From positions 62,001 to 126,000 of the forward strand of contig NZ_BIMF01000007.1 of assembly GCF_004000945.1 (NCBI RefSeq): DNA of 64,000 nucleotides. The letters are read 5' to 3'. Below are positions 1-9,050 of the stretch, piece after piece; within the stretch, counting starts at the first letter, position 1; each line of letters starts with the position of its first letter. Under the pieces are notes generated by a model, which ran no database searches, was not told the DNA's origin, and saw only the letters and a list, made by a program, of their open reading frames with translations. Source of the DNA: Paenibacillus lautus NBRC 15380 (GTDB taxonomy: Bacteria > Bacillota > Bacilli > Paenibacillales > Paenibacillaceae). The position numbers and the translations under genes were made by a program.

Positions 1-1275
1 CCTCCCGAATATGACCGCCTGCTGGCGGGTGTCCGCTTGCTGAAGCTGTTCAACATCAACAACGGCGAAGTCATCGAACTAGAGGGCAAGGCTGAACTCC
101 CGGTGCTGGCGATTGTTTATCATCCGGAAATCTATCATTCCCGCTTCGCTGACACGCTCCCTTCCACAGGAGCTTCTTTTTTTATTGTCAGCCCGGACGG
201 AAAGCCCGTGGCGGGCACGACCATCGAGCAGGGAGATACGGGCGTCGATCCCGGTTGGCTTGACGAAATGGCAGAAATGAAGAGCGGGACCCTGACGGTT
301 ACGCAGGATGGGAAGCCGCTCATCGTTTGTTTTGATACATCGGAGGTAACGGGCTGGATATCGGGTGTCACCATATCGCCCGAAGCGTTGGCGGCCGCTT
401 TTTTGCCGGAGATTAAATCCTACACTTTATACTTGGCTGTCGCCCTCCTGCTTTTTTCGCTCCTGCTTGCGTTTATTTTTGCCAATTCCGTTATCAGGCC
501 CATTCATCAACTCCTTCAGGCGATCAAAAAGACGGGCGAAGGTGAATTTGATACCCGAATACCGGTGGAATCCTACAACGAGATGGGGCTGTTAATCCAC
601 AAATTTAATCAAATGAACGTCAAGATCAATAATTTGATTGAAGAGAACTACAAAGTCAAGCTGCGAGAAAAAGAAACCGAGATCATGTCGCTGAACATAC
701 AGCTGAATCCTCATTTTTTATACAACACCCTGAACATCATGAATTGGACGGCGCTTGAAAACAACCAAAGAGAATTAAGCCGCATGATTGTCAGCTTGTC
801 CTCCATGCTGCATTATACCTCCGAGAACAGCCAGGACACCGGTGATTTGGCCGAGGAACTGAACTGGCTGAAACATTACATATTCATCACGAATCAGCGT
901 TTCGAGGACCGGTTTACCGTCGAGTATGACATCGCTCCTGAGCTCTATGCTTACCGTGTCCCCAAGCTCTTCCTGCAACCGTTTGTCGAGAACGCGATCG
1001 TCCACGGATTTTCCCGTCTGCACAGCGGGGGAAGGATTGCCATTCGGGGATGGATGGCTGGCGAGGCGCGCAAGTTTACGGTGGAGGATAACGGCACGGG
1101 CATCCCACCCGGCAAATTAGAACAACTGGTCAAGCTCGAAGGCGATTCCATCGGCATCCGAAATGTGGATAAAAGAATCAAACTCATTTATGGGGACGCT
1201 TATGGGATCACCCTGACTTCGGCTGAAGGAGAGGGCACCATCGTAAACATCAACCTGCCTATATCGAACAACTGA
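1..1275 (+). CDS. YesM-type sensor histidine kinase, 5' end cut off
   Basis: The frame is open from the first base, so the N-terminus (first membrane segment and part of the extracellular sensor domain) lies outside the window; an internal TTG at 37 is not the real start. Visible are the rest of an extracytoplasmic domain, a hydrophobic membrane segment (LYLAVALLLFSLLLAFIFA), a HAMP linker (VIRPIHQLLQAIKKTGEGEF), the His_kinase domain with phospho-acceptor motif NPHFLYNTLN, and a HATPase_c domain with N box FVENAIVHGF and G box VEDNGTGIPP. This is the LytS/YesM class, which normally pairs with an AraC-type YesN response regulator; that partner would have to lie upstream, outside the window. 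It sits 99 bp before a carbohydrate ABC importer and probably controls it (inference from position). Confidence 0.9.
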   Translation, partial: PPEYDRLLAGVRLLKLFNINNGEVIELEGKAELPVLAIVYHPEIYHSRFADTLPSTGASFFIVSPDGKPVAGTTIEQGDTGVDPGWLDEMAEMKSGTLTVTQDGKPLIVCFDTSEVTGWISGVTISPEALAAAFLPEIKSYTLYLAVALLLFSLLLAFIFANSVIRPIHQLLQAIKKTGEGEFDTRIPVESYNEMGLLIHKFNQMNVKINNLIEENYKVKLREKETEIMSLNIQLNPHFLYNTLNIMNWTALENNQRELSRMIVSLSSMLHYTSENSQDTGDLAEELNWLKHYIFITNQRFEDRFTVEYDIAPELYAYRVPKLFLQPFVENAIVHGFSRLHSGGRIAIRGWMAGEARKFTVEDNGTGIPPGKLEQLVKLEGDSIGIRNVDKRIKLIYGDAYGITLTSAEGEGTIVNINLPISNN

Positions 1276-1374
1276 AAATTCTCCACCAATACAAAAATGT
1301 TAGAATTTTTTTCGGGACGGCTCTTTTTTACAATAAATATATGAACGATCAGCCAATGAATGGAGGGTGAGTAG

Positions 1375-2751
1375 ATGAACATAGCCAAACGTCTTGCAGG
1401 AGCGGTTTTATCGTCAGCTTTGGCCATCAGCGTATTGCTGGCAGGCTGTTCGGACAGCGGAGGAGCTTCAGAAGGGCAAGTTGGCAAGGAAGGCCAAGGC
1501 AAGGAGGAGACGGTTACGCTTAAATTTTCCTTTTGGGGAGACACGATTGAAAAGAAAACGGTTACAGAAGCGCTTGAACGCTTCGAGAAGGAAACCGGCA
1601 TCCAGGTGGAGCCTATGCATGTTCCGGCTGATTATTTGACAAAATTGACTACGATGGTGGCAGGTAATGTGGCACCGGATCTCGGTTATTTGTCATCGGG
1701 AGCGGCTTTGAGCTGGGGGCGTGACGGGAAACTGTTGAACCTCACGCCGCTTATGGAGAACGACCCTGATTTTAACAAAGAGGACTACCTGGACCAGGTA
1801 TGGTATGAAATTGATCCAGGCAATACCATCGGGATGAGCACCGCCGTCGAAGGCTATGGTCTAATGTACAACAAACAATTGCTGCAGGAAGCGGGAGTCG
1901 AACTGCCTCCGACGGAGGCGGATAAAGCATGGGATTGGGACACGTTTGTGGAATACGCCAAAAAATTAACGCTGGATGACCAAGGAAGAAATGCGCTGGA
2001 TCCGAATTTTAATCCGGACAAAATCAGGCAGTTCGGCCTTCAGTACGACCCTTATAACATGATGGCGGCGGTAGTCTCCAATGGCGGCAACTTTCTGACC
2101 GAAGACGGCAAAGGTTTTGGGCTTGCCCAGCCGGAGGCAATCGAAGCGATTCAAAAGCTTGCAGATCTGATGTATGTTCATCATGTTTCCCCTACCCCGC
2201 TGCAGACCAAAAACCTGCCGGACACGGCGCTGCAGACGAAAAAAGTCGCCATGACGGTGTCTGGCAACTGGGCTCTTCAAGCCTTTGCAGAGCAGGACTT
2301 TAATCTCGGTGTCGGGGTACTGCCGAAGCTTAAGGTAAGCAACACGCTGCTTGATGGCGCGCCGACGGTCATTTTCAAATCAACCAAGCACCCTGAAGAG
2401 GCATGGCTGCTGTATAAATACATGGCGGATCCCGAATCGGTGCTGCCGCTGATCGAAGGCGGGTTATGGATGCCGCTGAAGAAAGAGTGGTACACGAATC
2501 CCGAGAAGATCAACAAATGGGCGGCAGGGAACAAAGCGCATCCGGAAGGCTACACGGAAGCTTTTATGAAGCAAACCATTGAAAACGGCATCCGCACCCC
2601 GGGATTTGAAGTAAAGAACCTGGATAAAATCAACGCGCTCGTCACACCCGCCCTTGATTTGGTGTGGACGGGCAAACAAAGCGCGGAAGAAGCGTTAAGA
2701 GGCGTGGAGCCCAAAGTACTGCCGCTGATCGAGGGATATTACGGTAGGTGA
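1375..2751 (+). CDS. Carbohydrate ABC importer, substrate-binding lipoprotein
   Basis: 458 aa. The N-terminus is a lipoprotein signal peptide with lipobox LLAGC, so the mature protein is membrane-anchored outside the cell. The rest is a family 1 extracellular solute-binding protein (UgpB/MalE type, COG1653), with typical blocks such as FWGDTIEKKTVTEALERFE and VAMTVSGNWALQAF. The start follows AATGGAGGGTGA. It is followed by two MalF/MalG-type permeases, and no ATPase gene is present, so a shared MsmX-like ATPase encoded elsewhere is expected. The genes downstream process hydroxyproline and beta-L-arabinofuranosides. That suggests the ligand is an arabinosylated hydroxyproline compound or an arabino-oligosaccharide, but this is inference only. 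Confidence 0.9.
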   Translation: MNIAKRLAGAVLSSALAISVLLAGCSDSGGASEGQVGKEGQGKEETVTLKFSFWGDTIEKKTVTEALERFEKETGIQVEPMHVPADYLTKLTTMVAGNVAPDLGYLSSGAALSWGRDGKLLNLTPLMENDPDFNKEDYLDQVWYEIDPGNTIGMSTAVEGYGLMYNKQLLQEAGVELPPTEADKAWDWDTFVEYAKKLTLDDQGRNALDPNFNPDKIRQFGLQYDPYNMMAAVVSNGGNFLTEDGKGFGLAQPEAIEAIQKLADLMYVHHVSPTPLQTKNLPDTALQTKKVAMTVSGNWALQAFAEQDFNLGVGVLPKLKVSNTLLDGAPTVIFKSTKHPEEAWLLYKYMADPESVLPLIEGGLWMPLKKEWYTNPEKINKWAAGNKAHPEGYTEAFMKQTIENGIRTPGFEVKNLDKINALVTPALDLVWTGKQSAEEALRGVEPKVLPLIEGYYGR

Positions 2752-2850
2752 TTCTTTACTAAAAGCCGCTTTAAATCACGGCCTGTTAGACCTTAACGAT
2801 AGTTAATTAAGATAGGGGGGATTCATATTCTGCACAAACGCCGGATTGCA

Positions 2851-3717
2851 ATGGCAGGCATCCTGTTTGCCCTACCCAGCATCTTGGGGCTGATGTTGTT
2901 TGTCATGCTGCCAATGATCGCCAGCTTGCTGCTCAGTTTTACGGATTACCGCATTGTCAACACGCCTAAATTTATCGGATTCACCAATTATACTCGGCTC
3001 TTTGACGGAACGGATCCCTATTTTTACAACTCGTTATGGGTCACCTTCAAATATGTGATCCTCCGTGTTCCACTGGGGCTGGTATTCTCTTTCATCGCAG
3101 CATTTTTACTGAACATGGGATTTATCCGAGGCAAATCCGTTTTCCGCACGATCTTTTATTTGCCGTCCATCGTACCTGCAGTCGCCTCCTCGATGATCTG
3201 GCTATGGTTGTTTAGTCCTGATCTAGGATTGTTCAACAGCTTTCTAGAAGCGCTGAATCTGCCCACACTCGACTGGCTGTATTCCGAAGAAACCGTAGTG
3301 CCTTCGATTGTCTTGATGAGCCTATGGGGAATGGGGAGCACCATCATCATCTTCTTGGCGGGCCTGCAAGGGGTGCCAAGATCCTTGTACGAGGCGGCCA
3401 TCGTGGATGGCGCCGGCGCCATCCGGAAATTCCGGCATATTACGATTCCCATGATGACGCCAATTATTTTCTTTAATTTGATCATGGGGTCGATCGGAGC
3501 TTTTCAGGTGTTTACCGAGGCGTTGATTATGACGCAGGGAGGTCCCAATAACGCCAGCTTGTTTTATAACTATTACATTTACCGACAGGCCTTTCAGTTT
3601 GGCGAAATGGGGCAAGCTTCGGCCATTGCGTGGATTCTTTTTATCATCATCCTTTTGGTCACTGTGATTTTCTTCCGGACGTCGAAGTCCTGGGTATTTT
3701 ACGAAAGCGAGGTGTAG
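2851..3717 (+). CDS. Carbohydrate ABC importer permease, MalF/UgpA type
   Basis: About 288 aa with six hydrophobic segments and the binding-protein-dependent permease (EAA) loop YEAAIVDGAGAIRKFRHITI near residue 180, which contacts the ATPase. No ATG lies near the ribosome binding site: a GGGGGG run at 2814-2819 fits a CTG at 2830 (7 codons upstream, adding LHKRRIA) better than the ATG at 2851, so the true start may be the non-canonical CTG. It follows the binding lipoprotein by about 100 bp and precedes the second permease by 6 bp, in the same operon. Confidence 0.88.
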   Translation: MAGILFALPSILGLMLFVMLPMIASLLLSFTDYRIVNTPKFIGFTNYTRLFDGTDPYFYNSLWVTFKYVILRVPLGLVFSFIAAFLLNMGFIRGKSVFRTIFYLPSIVPAVASSMIWLWLFSPDLGLFNSFLEALNLPTLDWLYSEETVVPSIVLMSLWGMGSTIIIFLAGLQGVPRSLYEAAIVDGAGAIRKFRHITIPMMTPIIFFNLIMGSIGAFQVFTEALIMTQGGPNNASLFYNYYIYRQAFQFGEMGQASAIAWILFIIILLVTVIFFRTSKSWVFYESEV

Positions 3718-3723
3718 CTCCCT

Positions 3724-4554
3724 GTGAAAAGAAGCCGCCGTATTTCGCAGATTATCGTTTACTCGGTCCTCGTTGTGGGAGCTGCCTTCTGTTTGCTGCC
3801 GCTGTTTTGGCTGGTGCGCAGTTCGATGATGAATTCACTGCAGATTTTTGAGATGCCGCCGAAGTGGATCCCTTCGCCGTTTCGACTTCAAAATTATGTC
3901 GAGGCGCTGACAACCATTGACTTTGTCCGGTTCTTCCGCAACACGCTGATCATTACCCTCAGCTGCTTGTTTGGAGCGCTCTTCAGCAGTTCGATCGGTG
4001 CTTACAGCTACGCCAGGCTGGATTGGCCGGGAAGGAAACTGTTCTTCAGCTTGCTGCTAGCCAGCATGATGCTTCCCGGCGCCGTTACTTTGATTCCCAC
4101 CTTTATCGGCTGGAGGTTTGCCGATCTGATTAACACCTATGTGCCGTTAATTTTGCCGGTATGGTTCGGCTCAGCCTTTGATATCTTCCTGCTGAGGCAG
4201 TTTTATTCCACGATACCTAAAGATATGGACGAAGCGGCTTATGTGGATGGAGCCGGCCCGTGGACCATTTTCTCCCGGATTATTATTCCTTTGTCCAGAC
4301 CGCCCCTTATCGTGATCGGTTTGTTTTCCTTTATGAATTCCTGGAACGATTTTATGGGACCGCTGGTGTACTTAAATGAGGAGAGAAAGTTCACGCTGGC
4401 GCTTGGCCTGCAAATGTTCCAGTCTCTTCACAGCGCGCAGTGGCATCTGCTGATGGCAGCTTCGACCGTGGTGATTCTGCCGGTCATCGTGGTGTTTTTC
4501 ATAGGTCAGCGTTATTTTATCGAGGGGATTACGTTGACCGGAATAAAAGGATGA
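3724..4554 (+). CDS. Carbohydrate ABC importer permease, MalG/UgpE type
   Basis: 276 aa with a GTG start. It has hydrophobic segments and the EAA loop DEAAYVDGAGPWTIFSRIII, followed by the MalG-like segment NSWNDFMGPLVYLN, and a C-terminus ending in GITLTGIKG, the typical end of this family (QRYFVEGITMTGIKG type). It is the partner of the MalF-like permease just upstream; together they form the membrane channel of a family 1 sugar importer. The next gene, a peptidase, starts about 120 bp downstream, so the importer and the catabolic genes could share a transcript. Confidence 0.88.
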   Translation: MKRSRRISQIIVYSVLVVGAAFCLLPLFWLVRSSMMNSLQIFEMPPKWIPSPFRLQNYVEALTTIDFVRFFRNTLIITLSCLFGALFSSSIGAYSYARLDWPGRKLFFSLLLASMMLPGAVTLIPTFIGWRFADLINTYVPLILPVWFGSAFDIFLLRQFYSTIPKDMDEAAYVDGAGPWTIFSRIIIPLSRPPLIVIGLFSFMNSWNDFMGPLVYLNEERKFTLALGLQMFQSLHSAQWHLLMAASTVVILPVIVVFFIGQRYFIEGITLTGIKG

Positions 4555-4671
4555 TGCGGGTGTTTGCATACCTATAGATCAACAAAGTTGAATATAATTC
4601 AATGTAATTTCATTAAGTTCTGGAAAACAATGAAATTCGATTTGTCACAATGCGGAGGGAGTGTGAAGAAT

Positions 4672-5742
4672 ATGGAGTCTCAACGACTTAAAAAGGCAAG
4701 GGAAGCGCTCGAGCGGAAGGAAATAGACGCGTTGTTGATTTCCAGCCCGTTTAACCGGAGATATGTTACCGGCTTTACGGGTACCGCGGGTTGGGCGGTC
4801 ATTACACAGAGTCAGGCGTGGCTGGTAACCGATTTCCGATACACCCGCCAAGCGGAGCAGCAGGCCAAGGCATTTGAGGTAGTGCAGCATGGGGGCCAGC
4901 CGCTTGAGCTGATCCGTGAGAAATTGAACGAGGTCGGCGTCAAGAAATTGGGGTTCGAACAACATCAGGTTTCCTACGCGGACTATGAATCGTATGAGCG
5001 GACGTTTGGGGGCATCGAACTCTTGCCAACCGGGCCAGTCATCGAAAAGCTGCGAGGTATCAAGGACGAAGAGGAGCAGCGTTGTATCCGAAAAGCGATC
5101 GAAATTACGGAAAAGGCCTTTGAGTTTATTTTGGGTTTTATGAAGCCTGGCGTATCCGAAAGGGGGGTGGCAGCGGAACTGGAATATTTCATGCGCAAAA
5201 ACGGCGCGGTCTCGTCGGCGTACCCCGCCATCATCGCTTCCGGCGTACGCTCGGCGCTGCCGCACGGAATAGCCAGCGACAAGCTGTTGGGCTTGAATGA
5301 ATTCGTGACCCTTGATTTTGGGGCGAATGTTGAAGGATACTGCTCCGATTTGACGCGGACGGTTTTTATCGGCAAACCGACGGAACGTCACCGGGAGATT
5401 TACCGGATTGTGCTGGAAGCCAACCGGTCTACCCTGGAGGGGCTAAAACCGGGAATGACCGGGAAGGAAGGAGACTCGCTGGCCAGGGATTATATTTCCA
5501 ACCGCGGATACGGAGAATATTTCGGCCATGGTCTCGGCCACGCCTTCGGTTTGGAGATTCATGAGCCTATGCGGCTCTCTCAACAAACGGAAGAGCCACT
5601 TGAGCCAGGGATGATTTTGACGGTTGAGCCCGGCATCTATCTTCCTGATTACGGAGGCGTTCGCATCGAGGACGACATTTTGGTTACAGAAACCGGCATT
5701 GAAGTACTGACAACATCGAACAAAGAGCTGATCGTTTTATAG
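4672..5742 (+). CDS. M24 family Xaa-Pro peptidase (prolidase-like)
   Basis: 356 aa from the ATG at 4672, which follows GGAGGGA; an upstream in-frame extension from 4564 looks non-coding. Domains: an N-terminal creatinase-like domain (to about residue 130), then the M24 pita-bread fold. All five metal ligands of the family can be seen: Asp in TLDFGAN (about 214), Asp in CSDLTRT (about 226), His in GHGLGHAFG (about 290), Glu in VEPGIY (about 319) and Glu in VRIEDD (about 332). No signal peptide, so cytoplasmic. M24 enzymes of this type cut peptide bonds next to proline or hydroxyproline. In this operon it probably releases free hydroxyproline from imported small peptides (inference). Confidence 0.88.
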   Translation: MESQRLKKAREALERKEIDALLISSPFNRRYVTGFTGTAGWAVITQSQAWLVTDFRYTRQAEQQAKAFEVVQHGGQPLELIREKLNEVGVKKLGFEQHQVSYADYESYERTFGGIELLPTGPVIEKLRGIKDEEEQRCIRKAIEITEKAFEFILGFMKPGVSERGVAAELEYFMRKNGAVSSAYPAIIASGVRSALPHGIASDKLLGLNEFVTLDFGANVEGYCSDLTRTVFIGKPTERHREIYRIVLEANRSTLEGLKPGMTGKEGDSLARDYISNRGYGEYFGHGLGHAFGLEIHEPMRLSQQTEEPLEPGMILTVEPGIYLPDYGGVRIEDDILVTETGIEVLTTSNKELIVL

Positions 5743-5764
5743 AGGGGAGGGATGGGATCCATCC

Positions 5765-6961
5765 ATGAATGCTGAATCTGCGGAAGTTGTCGTGATCGGC
5801 GGCGGGATTATCGGCATGTCCATCGCTTACTATACGGCGAAAGCGGGAATGGACGTGATGGTAGTAGAGCGCGGTGAAATCGCAGGGGGAACCTCCTCCA
5901 AATGCGACGGCAACATTTTGGCGATTGACAAGGATCCGGGCTTCGACAGCCAGATGTCCTTAAAATCACAGGAGCTGGTGGCGGAATGGGCACAGGACCT
6001 CGACGAGGAATTTGAGTATCGGGCCCCTGGTAGCATCCTTGTTTGCGAGACGGAAGAGGAGATGCTTGCAGCGGAAAACTGGGTTTTACGTCAACGGGAG
6101 GCAGGCCTTCCCTTCCGCATGCTCGACCATAAGGATCTGCGCGGCGAGTGGCCCCATATGGCCGAAGATCTGTTGGGGGGCCTGGAATGCGCTACGGATT
6201 CTACGGTGAATCCGGTTTTGCTCACCTACTCGCTGGCATCCGCCGCCCGCCGATATGGGGCCAGGCTTCGGGTGCATACACCCGTCACGGCGATTTTGCT
6301 TGATGCGGGCGGGAGAATCCGCGGCGTGGAGACAGCCGGCGGTACGATTCGCACGAATACCGTCATCAATGCCGCTGGAGTATGGTCGAAGCATATTGGA
6401 CGAATGATCGGACTCGATATTCCGATCGAGCCCCGCAAAGGGCATATCCTGGTAGCTTCCCGATGGGAGAGCATCGGGAAACGGAAGGTGATGGAATTCG
6501 GCTATCTGATCAGCAAATTTGGCGGGAAGCGCAGCGTTGATCCGAAATTTGAGCAGTACGGGATCGCGCTCGTTTTTGAACCGACCGCCTCGCAAAATTT
6601 CCTGATCGGCTCGAGCCGCCAATTTGCAGGGATGGACGCCCGCGTGGATCAGGAGGTCATTCGGCTCATCGCTGAAAGGGCGATCCGCTTCTTTCCTGTC
6701 TTGGAGCAGATTCCGCTGCTTCGAACCTACGCGGGATTGCGGCCCTGGACCCCGGATCATCTACCGATTGTTTCCCACGTTGATGAAATCCCCGGATTCT
6801 ATATTGCGGCTGGACATGAAGGCGACGGCGTCAGTTTGGCCGCCGTCACGGGGAAAACGATCAGTGAAATGCTGAGCGGAGCAGCGACCTGCATTCCGGT
6901 AGAGCCGCTGCGTTATGACCGTTTCCACCGCGGGACGGTTCGTCAGGAGGTCATCTTGTGA
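5765..6961 (+). CDS. FAD-dependent oxidoreductase, probable cis-4-hydroxy-D-proline dehydrogenase subunit (LhpB-like)
   Basis: 398 aa DadA/glycine-oxidase type flavoprotein (DAO family). The dinucleotide motif GGGIIGMSIAYYTAKAG is at residues 12-28 and the C-terminal FAD block is RPWTPDHLPIV...AAGHEGDGV. In the known pathway, cis-4-hydroxy-D-proline is oxidised to 1-pyrroline-4-hydroxy-2-carboxylate by this type of enzyme. Here two [2Fe-2S] proteins and a second flavoprotein are encoded downstream, as in the multi-subunit LhpBEF-type enzymes, so it is more likely one subunit of a dehydrogenase complex than a stand-alone oxidase. Its stop overlaps the GTG start of the racemase-like gene (GTGA), so the two are translationally coupled. 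Confidence 0.82.
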   Translation: MNAESAEVVVIGGGIIGMSIAYYTAKAGMDVMVVERGEIAGGTSSKCDGNILAIDKDPGFDSQMSLKSQELVAEWAQDLDEEFEYRAPGSILVCETEEEMLAAENWVLRQREAGLPFRMLDHKDLRGEWPHMAEDLLGGLECATDSTVNPVLLTYSLASAARRYGARLRVHTPVTAILLDAGGRIRGVETAGGTIRTNTVINAAGVWSKHIGRMIGLDIPIEPRKGHILVASRWESIGKRKVMEFGYLISKFGGKRSVDPKFEQYGIALVFEPTASQNFLIGSSRQFAGMDARVDQEVIRLIAERAIRFFPVLEQIPLLRTYAGLRPWTPDHLPIVSHVDEIPGFYIAAGHEGDGVSLAAVTGKTISEMLSGAATCIPVEPLRYDRFHRGTVRQEVIL

Positions 6962-7959
6962 GAATATCCAAGCTGGTGAGCACAGTCGACACACACACGG
7001 GGGGAAACCCGACCCGGACCGTGACAAGCGGAGCGCCGGAGCTAATCGGTCGAACGATGACCGAGAAGATGGTGTATATGTCTGAGCATTACGATCATTT
7101 TCGCCAGGCTCTGATGCTGGAGCCGCGGGGACATGAAGTGATGTCCGGCTGCATTCTGACACCCCCGTGCGACAGAAGAGCCGATATCGGGGTTGTTTTC
7201 ATAGAAAGCGGTGGATATTTGCCGATGTGCGGTCACGACACGATCGGTTTATGCACCGCGCTGGTCGAGGGAGGAATTTATCCCGAGAGCAAAAGCGTCA
7301 TCAAGCTGGATACTCCGGCGGGACTTGTTGAAGCAAGGCTAATGGTGGAGAACGGCAAGGTGAAGCAGGTTTCGTTCACGAATGTCGCTTCTTTTTTATA
7401 CAAGCAAGATGTCCGGGTTCACGTGGAGAAGCTCGGCGAAATTTCCGTCGATATTGCATACGGCGGCAATTTTTACGGGCTTGTGGATGCACGTTCGCTT
7501 CATCTGCCGCTGGTTCCTGGCCGGGGCTCGGATATCGTGCGGCTGGCGATAAAAATACGGGAGGCGATCAATCGCGAGGTGGAGGTTGTACATCCCGAGA
7601 ATCCCGTTATTCGCGAGCTCACCCATATTGAGTTTTACAGCGATCCCGAATCACCGTCGGCCCGCTGCCGGAATACGGTTGTGGTTCCTCCCGGAGGCAT
7701 CGACCGCTCTCCCTGCGGGACGGGAACCTCGGCGAAAGCCGCCGTGCTATACGCCAAGGGAGAGATTGAAAAGGGGGAGGAGTTTCTGCATGAAAGCATT
7801 GTGGGCTCCTTGTTCCGGGCCAAGGTTGTGGAGGAAACGACGGTGGGCGGTTTGCCGGCGGTCATCCCCGAAATATCCGGTTCGGCATGGATCACGGGCT
7901 TTCATCAGTTTGTTTTGCAGGATCAGGATCAGCTGAACCAGGGCTTTTTCCTGCTCTAA
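6958..7959 (+). CDS. Proline racemase superfamily, probable 4-hydroxyproline 2-epimerase
   Basis: 333 aa, GTG start overlapping the previous stop. Both catalytic cysteines of the proline racemase/4-hydroxyproline epimerase type are present: Cys91 in LPMCGHDTIG and Cys253 in DRSPCGTGTS. In the family these two act as opposing acid/base residues that invert C2 of the ring. The neighbours (D-hydroxyproline oxidase-like, DapA-like deaminase, aldehyde dehydrogenase) favour epimerisation of trans-4-hydroxy-L-proline to cis-4-hydroxy-D-proline over proline racemisation. The second superfamily member lies 24 bp downstream. Confidence 0.87.
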   Translation: MRISKLVSTVDTHTGGNPTRTVTSGAPELIGRTMTEKMVYMSEHYDHFRQALMLEPRGHEVMSGCILTPPCDRRADIGVVFIESGGYLPMCGHDTIGLCTALVEGGIYPESKSVIKLDTPAGLVEARLMVENGKVKQVSFTNVASFLYKQDVRVHVEKLGEISVDIAYGGNFYGLVDARSLHLPLVPGRGSDIVRLAIKIREAINREVEVVHPENPVIRELTHIEFYSDPESPSARCRNTVVVPPGGIDRSPCGTGTSAKAAVLYAKGEIEKGEEFLHESIVGSLFRAKVVEETTVGGLPAVIPEISGSAWITGFHQFVLQDQDQLNQGFFLL

Positions 7960-7983
7960 TGAATCGTACCGGAGGCAAGCATT

Positions 7984-9003
7984 ATGGAAACAACGAAATG
8001 GTATGCGGCGATGGATACCCATTCCTGCGGCCAGCCGCTGCGGATCATCATTGGCGGCCTGCCGCAGCTAAGCGGCTCCTCGCAGCACGCAAAGTCATTA
8101 TTTGTCAAACGGCATTTCGATTCCGTCAGACAGCTTCTGCTGGCCGAACCGCGAGGGCATCGCGAGATGACGGGAGCGATTGTCACGGCACCGTCAACGG
8201 CAGCAGCGCGCTTCGGATTGCTCTTCCTGAATCAGGAAGGTCTCGCGGCCGTCAGCGGTCACGGCATCATCGCGGCGGTTGCAGCATGGACGGCGACGGG
8301 ACAGCTGGATCCTTCGGATGCGGCCAATGGGGTCCTGATCGATTGCCCTGCTGGTACGGTGACGGCTTATGCCGACTGCGTAGGGCATGAAGTCCGGTCC
8401 GTTTCCTTTTTGAATGTTCCGAGCTTCGTTTATGCCAAGCAGGTTACGGTGAATGTTCAAGGTGTGGCGGCGAGGGTCGACATTGCTTTTGGCGGCGAAT
8501 TTTATGCCGTGGTCGACACAACCGCATTTGGAGTCGAAGGCGCTTTCCCGCTTCAGAAGCTGCGGGAGTGGGGCAGGCTGATCCGCGATGAGGTCGAACG
8601 GCAGCACGAGGTGAAACATCCGGAACTGGACTGGATTTCCGGGATTCATGGCGTGTTTTTCTATCAAAGGGTTGAACGGTGCGATGGCCGAACCCCGAAC
8701 CGGCCCGCATATCGCAGCACGGCTGTATTTGCCGGAGTTCAGCTTGACCGGTCGCCGGGAGGCGCCGGCGTCGCTGCCCATATGGCGGTTTTACATTCCC
8801 AGGGCTTGCTTGAGCCGGGACAGCTGGTCATTTACGAGGGGATGGCCGGCGCTCAAACGGTTGGAAGCATCGCAGAGGAAACGGAAACGCACGGGTACAA
8901 AGCCGTCATTCCCCGGCTTACAGGAACCGCTTATATTATGGGATTTATGAATTTCGTGCTGGATCCGACCGATCCGCTGCCAGAAGGATTTGTTCTTTAC
9001 TGA
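7984..9003 (+). CDS. Proline racemase superfamily paralogue lacking both catalytic cysteines
   Basis: 339 aa and clearly homologous to its upstream neighbour (same start MDTHSCGQP, AEPRGH, SFLNVPSFVY, IAFGGEFYAVVD). The two catalytic positions differ: Ser91 in AAVSGHGII instead of Cys, and Gly259 in DRSPGGAGV instead of Cys. Known trans-3-hydroxyproline dehydratases keep the first Cys and have Thr at the second position; some epimerases have Ser at the first. A Ser/Gly pair fits neither, so the protein may be a regulatory or structural partner of the upstream epimerase, or an enzyme with different chemistry. Ribosome binding site GGAGG is at 7971-7975. Confidence 0.85.
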   Translation: METTKWYAAMDTHSCGQPLRIIIGGLPQLSGSSQHAKSLFVKRHFDSVRQLLLAEPRGHREMTGAIVTAPSTAAARFGLLFLNQEGLAAVSGHGIIAAVAAWTATGQLDPSDAANGVLIDCPAGTVTAYADCVGHEVRSVSFLNVPSFVYAKQVTVNVQGVAARVDIAFGGEFYAVVDTTAFGVEGAFPLQKLREWGRLIRDEVERQHEVKHPELDWISGIHGVFFYQRVERCDGRTPNRPAYRSTAVFAGVQLDRSPGGAGVAAHMAVLHSQGLLEPGQLVIYEGMAGAQTVGSIAEETETHGYKAVIPRLTGTAYIMGFMNFVLDPTDPLPEGFVLY

Positions 9004-9050
9004 TAGATATGGATATGGAACGAAACGGATTAGAGGGGAGAAATGTCGAT

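Noticed and set aside
2752..2829. Possible terminator between the first SBP and its permease
   Set aside because: CCGCTTTAAATCACGG can pair only weakly and has no T tract, so no structure is called.
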